This document shows, piece after piece, positions 25,196 through 37,214 of a DNA stretch of 64,000 bases. The stretch is from Larix kaempferi (Eukaryota; Streptophyta; Pinopsida; Pinales; Pinaceae). A program made the position numbers and the translations under genes. Positions within the stretch are counted from its first letter, which is position 1. Every line of letters begins with the position of its first letter. A model generated the notes under the pieces. The model did not search any database. It saw only the letters and a program-made list of their open reading frames with translations, and was not told where the DNA came from. Where the stretch lies: assembly GCA_027924585.1 (NCBI GenBank), contig BSBM01000865.1, forward strand, positions 4,577,001 to 4,641,000. Reading direction: 5' to 3'.

Positions 25196-25375
25196 CACCT
25201 TATATATGGCTTGAGCACTTGTAGTCAAGGGTTACGTCCCTTCACATTAATAATGAACTACTTAATGATTAAAAATTATTATTTATTTAATATGCCATTT
25301 ATATTCATAGCATTGCCACTCTCTTTAAGTACAATTAATTATGTTTATTATTAATTTACTATTATGTTGGTAGCA
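25196..25375 (-). repeat. 3' LTR of element A, truncated
   Basis: Starts (minus) TGCTACCAACATAATAG after AGAGAGTGACAA. It aligns with the first ~180 bp of the 5' LTR and then stops. Confidence 0.7.
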
Positions 25376-25386
25376 TTGTCACTCTC

Positions 25387-26806
25387 TTAGAAAGGCTTTG
25401 TCCTCAAAGCCTTAGAATTTTGTCGCATTGTTCTTTGCGATGCCGCGGCTGACGAAACATGTCGATACAAACTGCTAAGTATAGAGCATAAATTCCGATA
25501 TGTGGATGGGTCAATCCATCCCAAGTTGATTTGTTTCTGACTGTTGGGATTCCCTACTGATCTGTCGTCAGGAGCTTTGATCACATTAGTACCATTATCT
25601 TTCGACATTTTCCACTTTTCAAAATATCGGTTTTTATGGTTGGGGTGTCGATAGGGAATTTTCACAATGTCATTTTCTTTTACGAGTGTCGTATTTTGAG
25701 TATTGATTTGAGTTGGAAGTTTTATTTTCATCCCTTGAGATTTTAAGGTTTCGTTCTGTATCTTTTCCAATTTGTTTTCTAATTGCATGTTATCATTTTG
25801 AAACTTCTTAATCACTTCTACTTGAGATTTTCTGTCATTTTAAAACTTCTTAAGTTGTTCCTTAAGATCTTCGTTATGAATTCTAATGCATCTATTTTCT
25901 TTCTGCTTGTCTAAAAGTTTTCCTTCAATGTCTTTCGTAGATTGTTCTGTCTTCCGACTATTTTTCAACTTCTTAATTTTTGTGATTAGTGTCTTGTTAT
26001 GATTTCTTAATTTGAAAATTTATTCGGAATTGTTGGATAGTACTTTATTACTCTTTGCTATATCTGACTTATGTGTATTTTTAGAGTCGTCATTTTGTTG
26101 TTGAAGAACTTTTATCTGTTGTCGACATTGGTCGACCTCTGATTCTTGACTTTCTAATTTATGTCGTATCTGCGTTAGTTCTTCATCTTTGTCGCTTACG
26201 ATTTTTTTCAAGCGTATTATTTCATCTTCATAATAATTTATTTCTTTCTTTATATCTTGATTTTTCAACCTCTGATTGAAATTGTTTTCGTCTTTTAACT
26301 CCTCAATTTGAGCACATAATAATTTTTCTATACGATTTTTTTGGTCGAATTTTTTTTGTTCCTTGTACTTTTCTTCCACCTTATGTATTTCAATTATTGC
26401 TTCTAGTTTTGAATTCATGTCACGTAAATCTTCATTGTCTCTTTGATAACGCTTTAACTTGGCTTCTAATTTCCCTATTTGTAATCGCAAACTAGGGATA
26501 ATTTTAAGGACTCATACTTATTTAAAAGTGTATAAACATTGGCGAATCTTATCAATTCTTAAAATGTCAACTATAAAATATTTGGCGATATTTTTCTAAC
26601 ATTATTTCAATTTCCAAGGATTTTATATAGTTTATATAATAATTTGGCGAATTGTAGAGTGAAAAAGTTTTACCCGTCAAAATTGGGCCAAAAGGGGCTT
26701 CAAAAAATGCAAATAGGCGAATCTTTTTTTGGAAAAAAACATGGAAAAATAGCCCATGGGCTAAATTTCGCCCCTAAAATTATCCTTGTCGCAAACCAGA
26801 TTCCAT
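25387..26806 (-). pseudogene. Coiled-coil protein of element A
   Basis: A single minus-strand frame of about 370 codons (without the MITE) starts at the ATG at 26806, is split after codon 6 by a 296-bp MITE, and resumes at 26490. Two in-frame TAA stops (26020-26022 and near 25842) break it. Residues after the MITE are Lys/Glu/Asn/Gln-rich with heptad-like Leu/Ile spacing, typical of a long coiled coil. The C-terminus holds a conserved block, YRHPNHKNRYFEKW, SKDNGTN, GWIDPSTYRNLC and LYRHVSSA, found also in element C and, broken, in B. The role is unknown. It could be a gag-like structural protein, since it occupies the gag position. Confidence 0.65.
26493..26788. mobile_element. 296-bp MITE, hAT-like
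   Basis: Flanked by perfect 8-bp target duplications TCGCAAAC (26485-26492 and 26789-26796). The ends are imperfect inverted repeats (TAGGGATAATTTTAAGGAC and the complement of GGGGCTAAAATTATCCTTG-like sequence, about 15 of 19 matching). The interior repeats GGCGAA several times. The 8-bp duplication and YARGG ends fit the hAT superfamily. It split the element A ORF. Confidence 0.8.
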
Positions 26807-27212
26807 GATCTCGACTTTGACAATAATTAGTATTTGTTGACTTGACTTCTTGATAAGGGAGTCTTCCTTGATTTTGTCTTCTTCCCTTTCGAATTTTTGA
26901 AAGAATCCTCCTTGAATATATATATAGATATATATAGATATTTTAATAACAATGTTCAATATTATTCTTCTTGTAAAAATTATTTGTGTTGGTGCTCTTC
27001 TAATTTAATTTCCCCTTAATTTGTAAAATGGTGTAGAGTGGGTGGTTGGGAGGAATGATTGTTACCTTTCCCACCCAGGTTTGAATCTCACTTTTGGTTT
27101 GTTGTTAGGGAATAAAACCAAACCCACTTCTCACAAAACCATGTGCACTTTCATAAAACCATCTTTTCTTTTTCTTTTTACTTTTTCTTTTCATTTTAGG
27201 ACAAGGTCCTAT

Positions 27213-27224
27213 GCTCTGATACCA
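27213..27224 (-). promoter_or_regulatory. tRNA-iMet primer-binding site of element A
   Basis: On the minus strand TGGTATCAGAGC, two bases after the LTR end (...GCTTCA). Confidence 0.85.
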
Positions 27225-27226
27225 AA

Positions 27227-27537
27227 TGAAGCTAATATTTATTCGTTTACACAATAAATATTACTAGAACACCTGAAATATTAGATAAGCCATTAATAAG
27301 CAAATATATATGGATATTTGAATAGATAAGAAGATGATTTAATATTACAACATAGCTCGCCATATATATGGCTTGAGCACTCGTAGTGAGGGGTTATATC
27401 CCTTCACATTAATAATGAACTACTTAATGATTAACAATTATTATTTATTTAATATACCATTTATATTTGTAGCATTGTCACTCTCTTTAAGTACAATTAA
27501 TTATGTTTATTATTAATCTATTATTATGTTCGTAGTA
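27227..27537 (-). repeat. 5' LTR of element A
   Basis: A 311-bp LTR. It shares the segment GAAGGGATATAACCC-like and the ATATATGGCTTGAGCACT motif with the truncated copy at 25196-25375. Confidence 0.75.
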
Positions 27538-27542
27538 CCTTC

Positions 27543-27905
27543 CATCACTGGAAAACCTTCTAGGAAGATAGCGTTCCCCCATTTGATGTTGGATATGTGC
27601 AGTAGAGTCCGAAAGGATCCTAATGATGCAGAAATGTTGTCAAAATACCAACTGAAATCTTCCCATGCAAGTTCATAAACTTTTGCAAGGAGTCACTAAC
27701 AAAAAAAACCTTTCACCTTTTATGAACTAACTGATCTATGATAGTAGTGATCAATATGATGACACATATTTGAATAAAATGCCAAATGGGTATCTGAAAA
27801 AATTCCTTGAAATGAAATTATATACCAAGTACAACTCAAATTATAACATACCCCATTCCTCCACCTTGAAATGTTGGAGACTAGCATTGAAAAAATCTTT
27901 GAGCA
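27543..27905. repeat. Dispersed repeat T, copy 1 right part
   Basis: Matches 38937-39290 (shared TGGAAAACCTTCTAGGA, CATTTGATGTTGGATATGTG, CAAATGGGTATC). It continues repeat T on the far side of element A. Confidence 0.7.
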
Positions 27906-28280
27906 CAATGAACTTCTGGTATAATGTCAAAACTTAAATAATTGGACCATTCTTGTGCTATGGCAGAGCTTGAATAATTTGATGTTGGAAATCGAGATAA
28001 TATTTTTAATTTATATTATAATGTTTGCAAATTTGCATAAGTTTGAAATTTGAAAATACAGTTAATTTTAAGCTGTGAAAGGAACAGACTAATTTGACAA
28101 TCCTATGTGAAGGTTCCAGATAAGGGGAGATCTTATAAGGCGGGATAATTATAGAAGTAGCTGTGGAAGTTCTTTTCTATGTGGATTGTTTTATGGAAAG
28201 TTCGTCCGGATTATTATACAACTTTTTTAACCCTAATTGTATTGTTTTCACGAAAATGAAAATCTCTTAATCAGATTGTG
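27906..28280. other. Spacer before the SMR segment
   Basis: No gene seen. A diverged copy of 28095-28150 occurs at 22168-22230. Homology with the second SMR segment starts near 28285. Confidence 0.35.
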
Positions 28281-28818
28281 TTGTGATAAGGTTGAATACA
28301 GACGTAGATCGTTTTTGAGATTGATAAATTCAGTCTGATTGTACTCAGATGTGTCGGTTGTATTTTTTAATGAAAATTCCATTATTTCGGTTGCACTTTT
28401 CAATGAAAAGTCTATTGTTTTAATGAATTAAATTTCTTAGTCCCAATTTCCTTCGGAATCACGAAGTTCATACACAACTTCCGATTACTTTTGTTTTTAC
28501 TTTCCCACGCTGCTCATGGAGTTCATCCACTACTTCCGATGACTTTTGTTTTTTACGTTCCAACGCTGCTCACCCTCGTTGAATGGTCCTTCTCAAACCC
28601 GATATGCCGCCTAAATTACCGAAGCCAGTAATAGTTGTGTCTTCGTCTGCTGGAAGCTGCAAGTGCATAAGCTTTCTCCGAGGCAATTCTTGCTCTTGGT
28701 GTTTCGTAGCTCAGATTTTATTTCATAGGAATTACGTTAAGAGATGTTCATGTGCCCTCTGATTATCAATACTGGATTTCTCTGTTAGATTTTGCAAGAA
28801 ATTGCTGTTTTTGACATT

Positions 28819-29250
28819 ATGTTGTCAGGCAATAAACTGTCTACACTGGAAAAAGGGAAAATGTGGGATTCTGCCAGTCCAAAGGCAGATTTACTCTATG
28901 CGACAGGAATTAGCACGCCTTCTTTGGCACCTCCGGCACCTGCTGAAAGTAGTGTGATGTCTACGACTAGCGTTGGTGTTTCAGAAAAAAATATGAAATC
29001 GTTGGTAGATAATACAGATCAAGAAGAACTAGAAGAATGCCAGACTCCTAAATCGGTGGAACACAAGATACCTCCGGTTCTGTGCTGTCCACTGGCACCG
29101 CGCAAAGTCAGATTGCGTTCTATAAATAGAATGAGACCTACAAATCCTCCTAAAGGACTTTTCATACCATCTAATCATTCTGATCTGCACTCGCTGTTCG
29201 CCTCAGATCTCATCAGTCACGGCCAGAATGAATGTGAAGAGAAACCCTAG
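28819..29250 (+). CDS. SIAMESE-RELATED (SMR) type cyclin-dependent kinase inhibitor
   Basis: A 143-residue uninterrupted protein starting at ATG 28819. Residues 72-97 contain the SIM/SMR hallmark: ECQTPKSVEHKIPPVL followed by CPLAPRK (family form TPTS..HKIP....CPPAPRKP). Near the C-terminus GLFIPSNHSDLHSLF (113-127) matches the second conserved SMR motif (FF-PPDLE-LF). SMR proteins are small plant nuclear inhibitors of CDK-cyclin complexes that restrain mitosis and promote endoreduplication, often under stress. The first half is Ser/Pro-rich and unstructured, as usual. PL replaces PP in CPPAPRK. Upstream frame extension lacks an ATG. Decayed copies lie at 41012-41182 and 62988-63050. Whether this copy is the expressed parental gene or a duplicate cannot be told from sequence. 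Confidence 0.82.
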   Translation: MLSGNKLSTLEKGKMWDSASPKADLLYATGISTPSLAPPAPAESSVMSTTSVGVSEKNMKSLVDNTDQEELEECQTPKSVEHKIPPVLCCPLAPRKVRLRSINRMRPTNPPKGLFIPSNHSDLHSLFASDLISHGQNECEEKP

Positions 29251-29740
29251 ATCGGTCCTCCCAAAATGTCTGGGTACATAATACAATGCCGATACAATTT
29301 TTTTCCTAGGGTTAATGTCTTGGTGTGTTTTTAGAAGGTTGTTATGTAGTAATGATGCAGTAAATTGGTTTGAAAAATTATGAATCATTTCTGTGAATAT
29401 TGTACTGTGTAGATCTATAAATAGAACATGCAAGTTTTAGATTATCTTACAAATTGTTTATTTTCATTTTTTTTAATCAAGTATAATATTTTTTACTAAC
29501 TAATTTGATTTTTTATTGTTTGTTGTAGGGTTGTGAAGAGCAGTGTAGGCCGTCGCAAGTTGCATGTGAAAGTTTCAATTGTTGTTGTGTTTCGTTTTTG
29601 TGTTCGGCATTCCAAAGCCTGAAAAGGTTCCTCAAAGAAGAATAATTGTAGTGTAGGGAATATTTTGCATTTGCTTGACTTCTACTGTAACTTCTACTGT
29701 AAGGCACGCGCCTGACATTAACGTATGCTTATCAGACGTT
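29251..29740 (+). other. SMR 3' region with possible 3'UTR intron
   Basis: After the stop, a strong acceptor-like sequence (TACTAACTAAT, T-rich tract, TTGTTGTAG) ends at 29528. The following sequence TGTGAAGAGCAGTGTAGGCCGTC is conserved in all three SMR segments (29531, 41354, 63337). A GTACAT or GTAGAT donor near 29273 would make a roughly 255-bp intron. The conserved exon-like segment may be 3'UTR. Confidence 0.35.
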
Positions 29741-29869
29741 ATCAATAAATTTGGCAAAGTTGCTCTTCTCATTGTTTATGTCTTTTGATAATAACACTCT
29801 TCTGAAAACATCAGGCTCAGAATTGCATGACAAATATCGTAGACTACCAGCATTATATATTTTAAATTT

Positions 29870-31391
29870 GTATATTTTGTTTCAATGGCGTCGAATGGGT
29901 TTTGATTAAACGTTTTTCTCCTTCTTGTCCAATGCTGCCCAAATGTAGCCCATTAAGCAACCATTCCATTTCAATCCAAGAAAAACTATTTGTTGTCTTT
30001 GCATAAACTATTTTGTGGTTCTCTTGGCTGCATAAGTTTGAGAAGGGAAACAAGAACGCCCAGGCTAATATAAAACCAAAGGGTGGATGCAAACTGCTTA
30101 TCGAGGTATAAAAACAGCAGAGACAATCATAAAAGCACCCAGGCAACACAAATTCGCCAAAGGAGATGAAAAAAATGGCCACTCAAAAGGCATATGACCA
30201 ACAAATAAGTGAATGCTAAATAATGACAAAGAGTGGTCTAGGAAGAGAATGCTCAATAATGACAAAGAGTGGTCTAGGAAGAGAGATATTTTCCCAGGAG
30301 TCCAATTTGACAACTTCTTACAGAAGTGTAGCTACTTTTATTAGGGCTGTCAATCTCAAAATCCAAACTGGAATGCATTTCCTAGCTATAGCTCTAAAGT
30401 TGCCTTTGGTTCTAGTTCATGGCTTTGGTTAGTGGCTCTGACTCTAGTTATGGCTTCAAATGCTCTAGTTCATAGTTCACTTGTTCCCACAGTAAGGTGT
30501 GCTCATCTTCCAGCTCCATCTTTTTCTTCAAGAAAGGTTTTGCTGATGGTGAGTCTTCTTTTTCTTCAAGCACTACATTAGAGTATTAAGATTCAGTTGC
30601 TTTGATACCATATGATCTGTAAATGAAAGACTTATAGCCCAATAACTTAACCAATATTATACCATCTTTGTTATCTTGAATGACATAAAGAATTGTTCTA
30701 TACAGTGCACTCACAATCAGCAACAAAAAATTAATAATAAGTCAAATAAAAATAAACTAAACTGCTAAACATTCTATCACTATTTTAGGTACAACCCTTG
30801 TGCACATCAATATCCAACTAAAGGAAGTACTTAGTGTGCTTACAGTTAAATGTGCTGAGGTTGAATTCCATGATAGTAATTACTTCCCTGTTCTAAAGTA
30901 TAAAGTAAGTGCAAGTGTTTTGATTCATGGGATTCATTGTCTAAACTGATATTCAACATTCACATTCTACACTCATGAAAACACCATTCAATTTAGCTTT
31001 CCTTGGCCTATGAAAACTGAGTTATTATAAAAAACCAAGTTATTTTAATTCAATTTAGCTTTCCTTCGCATATAAAAACTGAGTTATTTTAATCCTCTTG
31101 GGTTTGGTGAATATCAATCCAACATAAAGAAGGAATAAACCTTTGAATTTTTGTAGGGCTCAAATATTCTAGCTGTAGCAATATTATTGGCAAGGCATAC
31201 CTATATCATGATCTATTTAATTGCCCAACAATTCAAATTGTTTATAATTCAATGCTCTTGGATTTAGTGAAAACCAATGCAACATCAAGGAGGAGTAAAT
31301 CTACGAGTCGTTGTAGCGATGAAATTATGGCTCCTTCGAGTTATTGACATGATAAGAGTGTGGAAGCTAGGACATTTATTAGGTAGATAGT
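29870..31391 (-). mobile_element. LTR element fragment R, copy 1
   Basis: Minus-strand fragment with an iMet-type primer site (TGGTATCAAAGC, 30599-30610), about 0.75 kb of internal sequence to its left and a long partial LTR to its right (about 30613-31391). The matching segments are 41640-43510, and 45310-45721 plus 57984-59307. Element B is inserted in the LTR at 31391, with TSD ATAGT. No pol domain is visible. The internal sequence is non-coding or too decayed. Confidence 0.6.
30599..30610 (-). promoter_or_regulatory. Primer-binding site of R copy 1
   Basis: TGGTATCAAAGC on the minus strand, one change from the usual TGGTATCAGAGC. Confidence 0.65.
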
Positions 31392-33636
31392 TGTTATGAA
31401 AATAAATATATTAATAAATAAATAATAATAAGATTTATAAATAATAATAAATATAATAATAATAATATTTATTAAAGATTGTGATTCTTTACGAAGAGTT
31501 TTTATGTGTCTTTTAGCCCGTATTCATCATTTTGATATTCTTGTCCTATTTTTTTTGGATGGTTATTCAAGTGTGAACGAGATTGGTTCATAACATTTTG
31601 TATAAGAGTCCTTTTTTGAGGTATTTCATTGGTATGACTTTTGGTCATTAAATTAGAGTTTCTCTAAATTATTTAATATTTGATCAAAATATTCATCTTT
31701 AACTATTTGTTTTGCAAAGAAAAATTAAAAAATAAAAATTAATAAAAAAATGAAAGAAAAAAGAAAAAAGAAATTAAAAAAAGTAGTTACATAATAAAAC
31801 AATTGATTTAAAAAAAAAAAAAGGAAAAAGAAAAGAAATATATATATAGAGAGAGAAAGAACCAAACTTGGTTTTATCAAATCTAAGCCAACAAATGGTT
31901 TTGTTTTCCAACCCCTTCACAAAATCTGTCCCATTCAAATGAAAAAAAAAAATATTATTATTATATTTTTTAAACCCAAATTAAATTCATTTCAAATATA
32001 TATATATATAATTTCAAAGCTATACTTACATAAAAGGACAAAGTTATTAAACCTTGTCAAAAGAAGATTTATGCTCCTTGCATAAGGGTCTTATTGAGGA
32101 TTCATGATACATTTTGTATCCAATTATTATCGAAGAAGTAAATTAAAGAATAGAAATCAAAGCCGTGAATCATGGAATTCAGATTACAAATAAAAAAGTT
32201 AAATGCTGAACTAGTTCATTATCAAAATAAAAATATAGAATTAAAAATGCCAATTGACTTTTAGAAATTTCAAATGAAATTAAAAGAAAAGCATATTTCT
32301 GACCAAATCAATCGTATGGTAGAGTTGTTCCCACAAATTGATGAATTAAGGGATGTAAATCAACTCCATGAGAATGTACAAAATCAAGACACCAAAAGGA
32401 AATTTGATGAGAGTAAAGTAGAAAGAGAAATAACACAATTGAACAAACTCATTAGCAATAAAGATAAAATAATTATGCAATCCCCCCAAAAAATTGAGTG
32501 CAAAGATTTAGAGTTGTACCATCTTCAACAAAAAATTAAAGATCTATAGCAACAAAGCAACAACCTTAAAAATTCTCACAAATCAAAGATTGCAAAAATC
32601 AATAAATCAATATCGAACAACAATGATTAGATGTTCTAGTTGAAAATCATAATAAAATTCTAGTCATAAAACTCAAGAAGTTAAAGAATATTCAAAAGAT
32701 AGAGCAAGCTAATGAATATATCGAAGGGAAATTATTAGAAAAGAAAGAAGATAATTGCTTCCATATAAATCATATTCAAGATCTAACAAACAAACTAAGA
32801 AGTTAAATGATGACGAGAAGTCGCAAGAAGAAAAATTCAAGAATCTTAAGAATGATAACAAGTTGTTGGAAAATAAGTTAGAGCAAATCCAATAAGATGC
32901 ATCAAAACCCTCATGAGTAAAAATCCAAGTTATGGAAAAAGGAAAAAACACAGATCCAATACACATCAAAGCTCAAGAAGATGTCAATCTAGTTGAAGTG
33001 CAAACATATACAGATGTTGGAGTACAAACAATAAGAACTCCTTATCGGGATCCAAATCATAAATGAATACATATTAAACAAGCATAGTATCAATATCAAA
33101 AAATAACAAATAATATTACTACCGATGCAAATAAACATTAGGACAACAGTTCATTGTGGAAGTGCAACGTTCTGCAAAGAATTGAATAAGGATGGACCGA
33201 TCCTTTTATGTTTCAAAATTTTGTTTAGCACTCAAAGATACATATCATGTTGTATCATTCACTATGACAGAACATAGTATGACGCGATGACATTACAAGC
33301 AAAAGGCATAAGGCTTCTTCATCAATATGCCTTGAGGATAAATCATTTATGTAGAGGAAGGAAATGTTACAAATATAAATATATATCAATAAATAAATCA
33401 TAATAATATTTATAATTAATAATAAATAAAATAATAATAATACTTATTAAAGGTTGTGACTCTTTATAAAGAGTCTCTATGTGTCTTTTAGCGAGTATAT
33501 ATACGGACATCTTTATATTTGTAAATCATCATCTTCATATTATCAATACATTTTCTTTACATATATTATAGATTATATATTCTTATCCTATTCTTTTGGA
33601 TAGTTCTTCGAGTGTGAACCGAGGTAGTTCACAACT
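31392..33636 (+). mobile_element. Element B: small LTR retrotransposon of the A/C family
   Basis: 5' LTR 31392-31595 (204 bp, about 65 bp shorter by internal deletion), degenerate primer site TGTATAAGAGTC (31599-31610), leader with A-rich tract, broken coiled-coil frame (32172-33350), then 3' LTR 33365-33636 (272 bp) starting TGTTACAAATATAAATA. The target duplication ATAGT is present on both sides (31387-31391 and 33637-33641). It is inserted in R copy 1. Confidence 0.78.
32172..33350 (+). pseudogene. Coiled-coil protein relic of element B
   Basis: Begins MEFRLQIKKLNAELVHYQ at 32172, collinear with MESGLR/LQIGKLEAKLKRYQ of element A. An 91-codon piece (32274-32549) keeps the coiled-coil pattern. 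Later parts shift frame and hold many stops. Near 33190-33280 the eroded C-terminal block (GWTDPF, SFCLALK) is still visible. Not functional. Confidence 0.6.
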
Positions 33637-33641
33637 ATAGT

Positions 33642-36000
33642 GATGAGCAATTTTTGTGGAAGAATAATCATTTTCATCTTGCGTACTTGAAACAAAAGTT
33701 TCTTCACCACAAGATTCAAAACTTTTATCATTAGTCCTCTCATCATAATTTTTTTGAATAGTTATGTCATCATGAATAATACTAAGAATTAATGAAAATA
33801 CAAGAGTAGAAGAGGAAAATTTGGAAGATGTTACGCAACTTCAATCAAATATTACATCTATACAAATAGGTATTTCATTTGTTTTAGGATCATAGAACTT
33901 GCAGGATTGGATGATTCTTTCTTTTTCTTATCAAGTTTCTTTCTTTTTCTTATCAAGTTTCTTTCTTTTTCATTAGGAATATGAACATAAGCATGCCATC
34001 CTAAAACTTTGAAATGCCATAGAGTTGATTTTCTTTTAATCCGAGCTTCTTCAAGAGGCTTATGTTTTCCAACAATTGTACGTGTCCTATTGAAAATATA
34101 ATTTGTAATATTTCTAGCTTCAACTTAGAATTTTGGAGCATACACCTAGCCATCTCCCTAAGAGTCCTAATTATTCCTTTGAGGTACACAATTTTTGTGA
34201 GGTGTATAAGGGACTCTATGCTCTATTTTAATTCCATTATTATTACAATAATGATCAAAACCTTTGTTCACATATTCTCTTCCATTATCAGTACTTAAAA
34301 TATTTAATATATTTTTCACTTTTCCTTTTTACAAAATCCTTAAATTTCTTGAGCTTCTCAAATACCTTATCTTTGTGATTTAAAAATTAAACCCAAATAC
34401 TTTTGTATAGTCATCAATGAATGCCAAACCACACGTGAAACCTTAAATGGAAGGATGTTCCAATGGTCTAATGATGTCACTATGAACCAAATAAAGCAAT
34501 CTTGTCTATCTATGATCTATGCATAAGGGGTTCATAAGTAAGCAATATTAGCAAGCAATATTATATCACAAGAGTTCTTATTGGGAGGTTTAAAATTCTA
34601 AAAAGAAAATTAATATATATTTCTTAATACATGGGGATCTAGAGGTATTTTTAATATACTATTGGGAATGTATTAGAATTAGGTATAACGGCATTGATTT
34701 AGGTATCAATAAGTTTGAATGGGTGTAACTTTGTATGTGAAGGTGGTGTGAAATTGATTATATGTAGAGTGGGTTCTATTTGAATAGTTATGCTCTATGT
34801 GTGAAGGTGGTGTGAAGTCTATCACAATAAATATGTGTGGAATCAAGCTACATTCAACGCTTTATTTTACATTTTGAAATATCTACTCACACCAAAACTT
34901 CATATTTCACCCTATAATATTCCATAGATTATGAAGGTTGTGTCATATCACCATATTAGTAGTAAAAATAATTAAGGGTTTTAAAAAATGTCATGGGAAA
35001 AATGAATATATATGATATCTAGAGAAAATATGAGTGTTTTAATTACAAAAATGTATTGAAAGTGGGGTTCAACAAAAGGATTTTTAGAATCTACTTATTC
35101 ATTAGTACTTAATGAAATCAAGTGTCTTTAATATCCCATGAATTCATGTTCTATGTCATACGTTCACTAAGTGAAACCCCTAAGGATTTACCTTTTACAA
35201 ATTTTTCCATATGTTCTTCACTAGATAGGCATCCCTCACAAACTCCTTTCCTTTGAGATATTTTAGGTAGTCCATACATCATTCACACTTTTTTATCAAA
35301 CCGAGGATTTAATAATTCAAATGACCCATTGTCTCATGCAACAACCTAGTCATGTGCATTATCTTCTTATGCAACCAAATTCTTCCCATTTGAGGTAAAA
35401 TTCCAAACTTACAAAGTCCATTTTCCACATATATACTCAAGAAACCATTTTACAAATATTATGAATATCTTTAATTAAATTATTTTCTTTATAAAACTCA
35501 ACCATGTAACCTTGATTTGAAATTCGAATCATAGAGAGTAAATTATACTAGATATTGGGAATCAACATAGCATTATTAAATACTCCATCTTCAACAAAAT
35601 CGTTTCCATTTCCAATAAGATCTAGTGTTGTATCATCACCAATATTTTTTTTTATCTTTACCGAAATAGTCCTCTAACACAACGAACTTCTCCTTATTAT
35701 TGGAAATATGGTGAGTTGGACCAGAATCTATGACCCATTCATTTTTATTTGAGACTTTATATTTAATTGCAGCATGAAGAACATTACCTTTTCTTTCCTA
35801 CAGAGGTTTTATGGCTTGAAAGCTTGTGCTTCCTTTATTGCATGTCTCACTACATTTTGTGAAAATCCTTCACATAATGCCTTCCCCTAGACCACAATTT
35901 TATCTTCCTAACAACAACTCCCGAAATTATTTATAGATGATGGATACACATCTTCTACACAAATACCAAAAAGGACAGATTGTATAATCTCTATTATGAA
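33642..36000 (-). pseudogene. Ty1/copia pol relic (protease to integrase)
   Basis: Minus-strand pieces: NEWVIDSGPTHHISNN near 35740-35690 (copia protease active site with DSG), then a GAG-pre-integrase-like stretch with NAMLIPNI near 35570, then RTLREMARCMLQ near 34160 (integrase core, ...R-TLxEMARxML). The segment 33642-34260 is homologous to 60620-61210, a second copy of the same family. Frames are interrupted many times. Confidence 0.6.
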
Positions 36001-37214
36001 TGTTGATGTATCACTTAGTGTTTAGGATGATAACATTGAAAATAATAATTTCAATTTTTTTAGCAAGTATTCTAATGATCAAAATAGGAAAGTCATACCA
36101 TGCTCATCATATAGCACAAAAATTGTACTAAAAAAATAAAAATAATGTCATAAATGGAAAACATATTTGCAAGGAAAATTAAATAATACAAATGGCACTA
36201 GCAAAATTAAAAATCTCTAGGCTTTGAAGATATCAGTAATCAAATGGTATAAGACAACATCATTCCACGATGTAAAAGCATCACATTGAATTAGATATAT
36301 CAAAATCATTAAATGTGTAGATTATAATTATTAATATATGGAGAAGATGACGCTTCTCTTAATAGATTATGATTATTAGGATGTAATAATTAAATATTAA
36401 TCATAAGCCATCCACTAGGATCATGCACCCTAAGACAATTTGGTGTACCAATAGGGTTTCTAGTGATAAAAATCACTTTAGCAACCACTAATGCTACTTA
36501 TAAATAATAAGATTAATGCCCAAAATCAACATTGAGCACAATGCCAAGTAGGAGTACACAACCCAAAACCACAATGCCAATGATTATATTCACTCTAATA
36601 GTGTGCAAAATGGGTATCTTATTTAAAAGTTTGTGAATCAAAGGTATAGCAATAATTGATCCAATCGGAGACAAGTAAGATGTTATCACTTAATTTGAAA
36701 ATGAAAAAAAAAAAGAAATGAGTCCTTAAGCACTTATTGATTGTTATGTATTAATTGATGGGAATCGAGCCTTAAGTTGCCAACCAAATAATAATGGGAG
36801 GATAAATAATGCAAACCAAACCTAAAATGAAATTCTAATGATGTTGTTTGATAAACTGATGCAAACTCAGATTCATATTGATCATAATTGATAAAATATA
36901 ACAATGCGAAGATTTCTGATCTTTATGGACTAATATAAAATTATATTTAATGCCCCAAAAGAGTAATGAGATGACCAAGATCATGTTACCGTCAAAATTA
37001 ATCTCAGTTCATATTTTGCAAAGAATTAGATTCTAAGGAGTAAAAGTCTCAAATTTTATTAATGAAACCGAGTATATAATGTAAGGAGTAAAAGTCTCAA
37101 ATTTTATTAATAAAACCAAGTATGTAATGTGTGAATGGATTTAGTTGCCATTATGTATTAATGCTACTGCAATGAAAAAGAGTTAAAATTACCCAATGAA
37201 TACTTTGGCTTCTC
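36001..37214. other. AT-rich spacer with 48-bp duplication
   Basis: No gene recognised. A 48-bp tandem duplication (37035-37082 and 37083-37130, AAGGAGTAAAAGTCTCAAAT...) lies near the right edge. Confidence 0.4.

Larger units (their letters stand above)
25196..27537 (-). mobile_element. Element A: small non-autonomous LTR retrotransposon with coiled-coil ORF
   Basis: On the minus strand the order is 5' LTR (27537-27227), iMet primer site (27224-27213), leader, one long coiled-coil frame (26806-25387, interrupted by a MITE), and a 3' LTR starting at 25375 that is cut short at 25196. Both LTRs share a roughly 60-bp internal duplication near their start. It sits within repeat T. Compared with T copy 2, about 950 bp of T (37986-38934) is missing here, so a deletion removed the LTR end and adjoining T. 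No reverse transcriptase or integrase is present. Confidence 0.75.
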
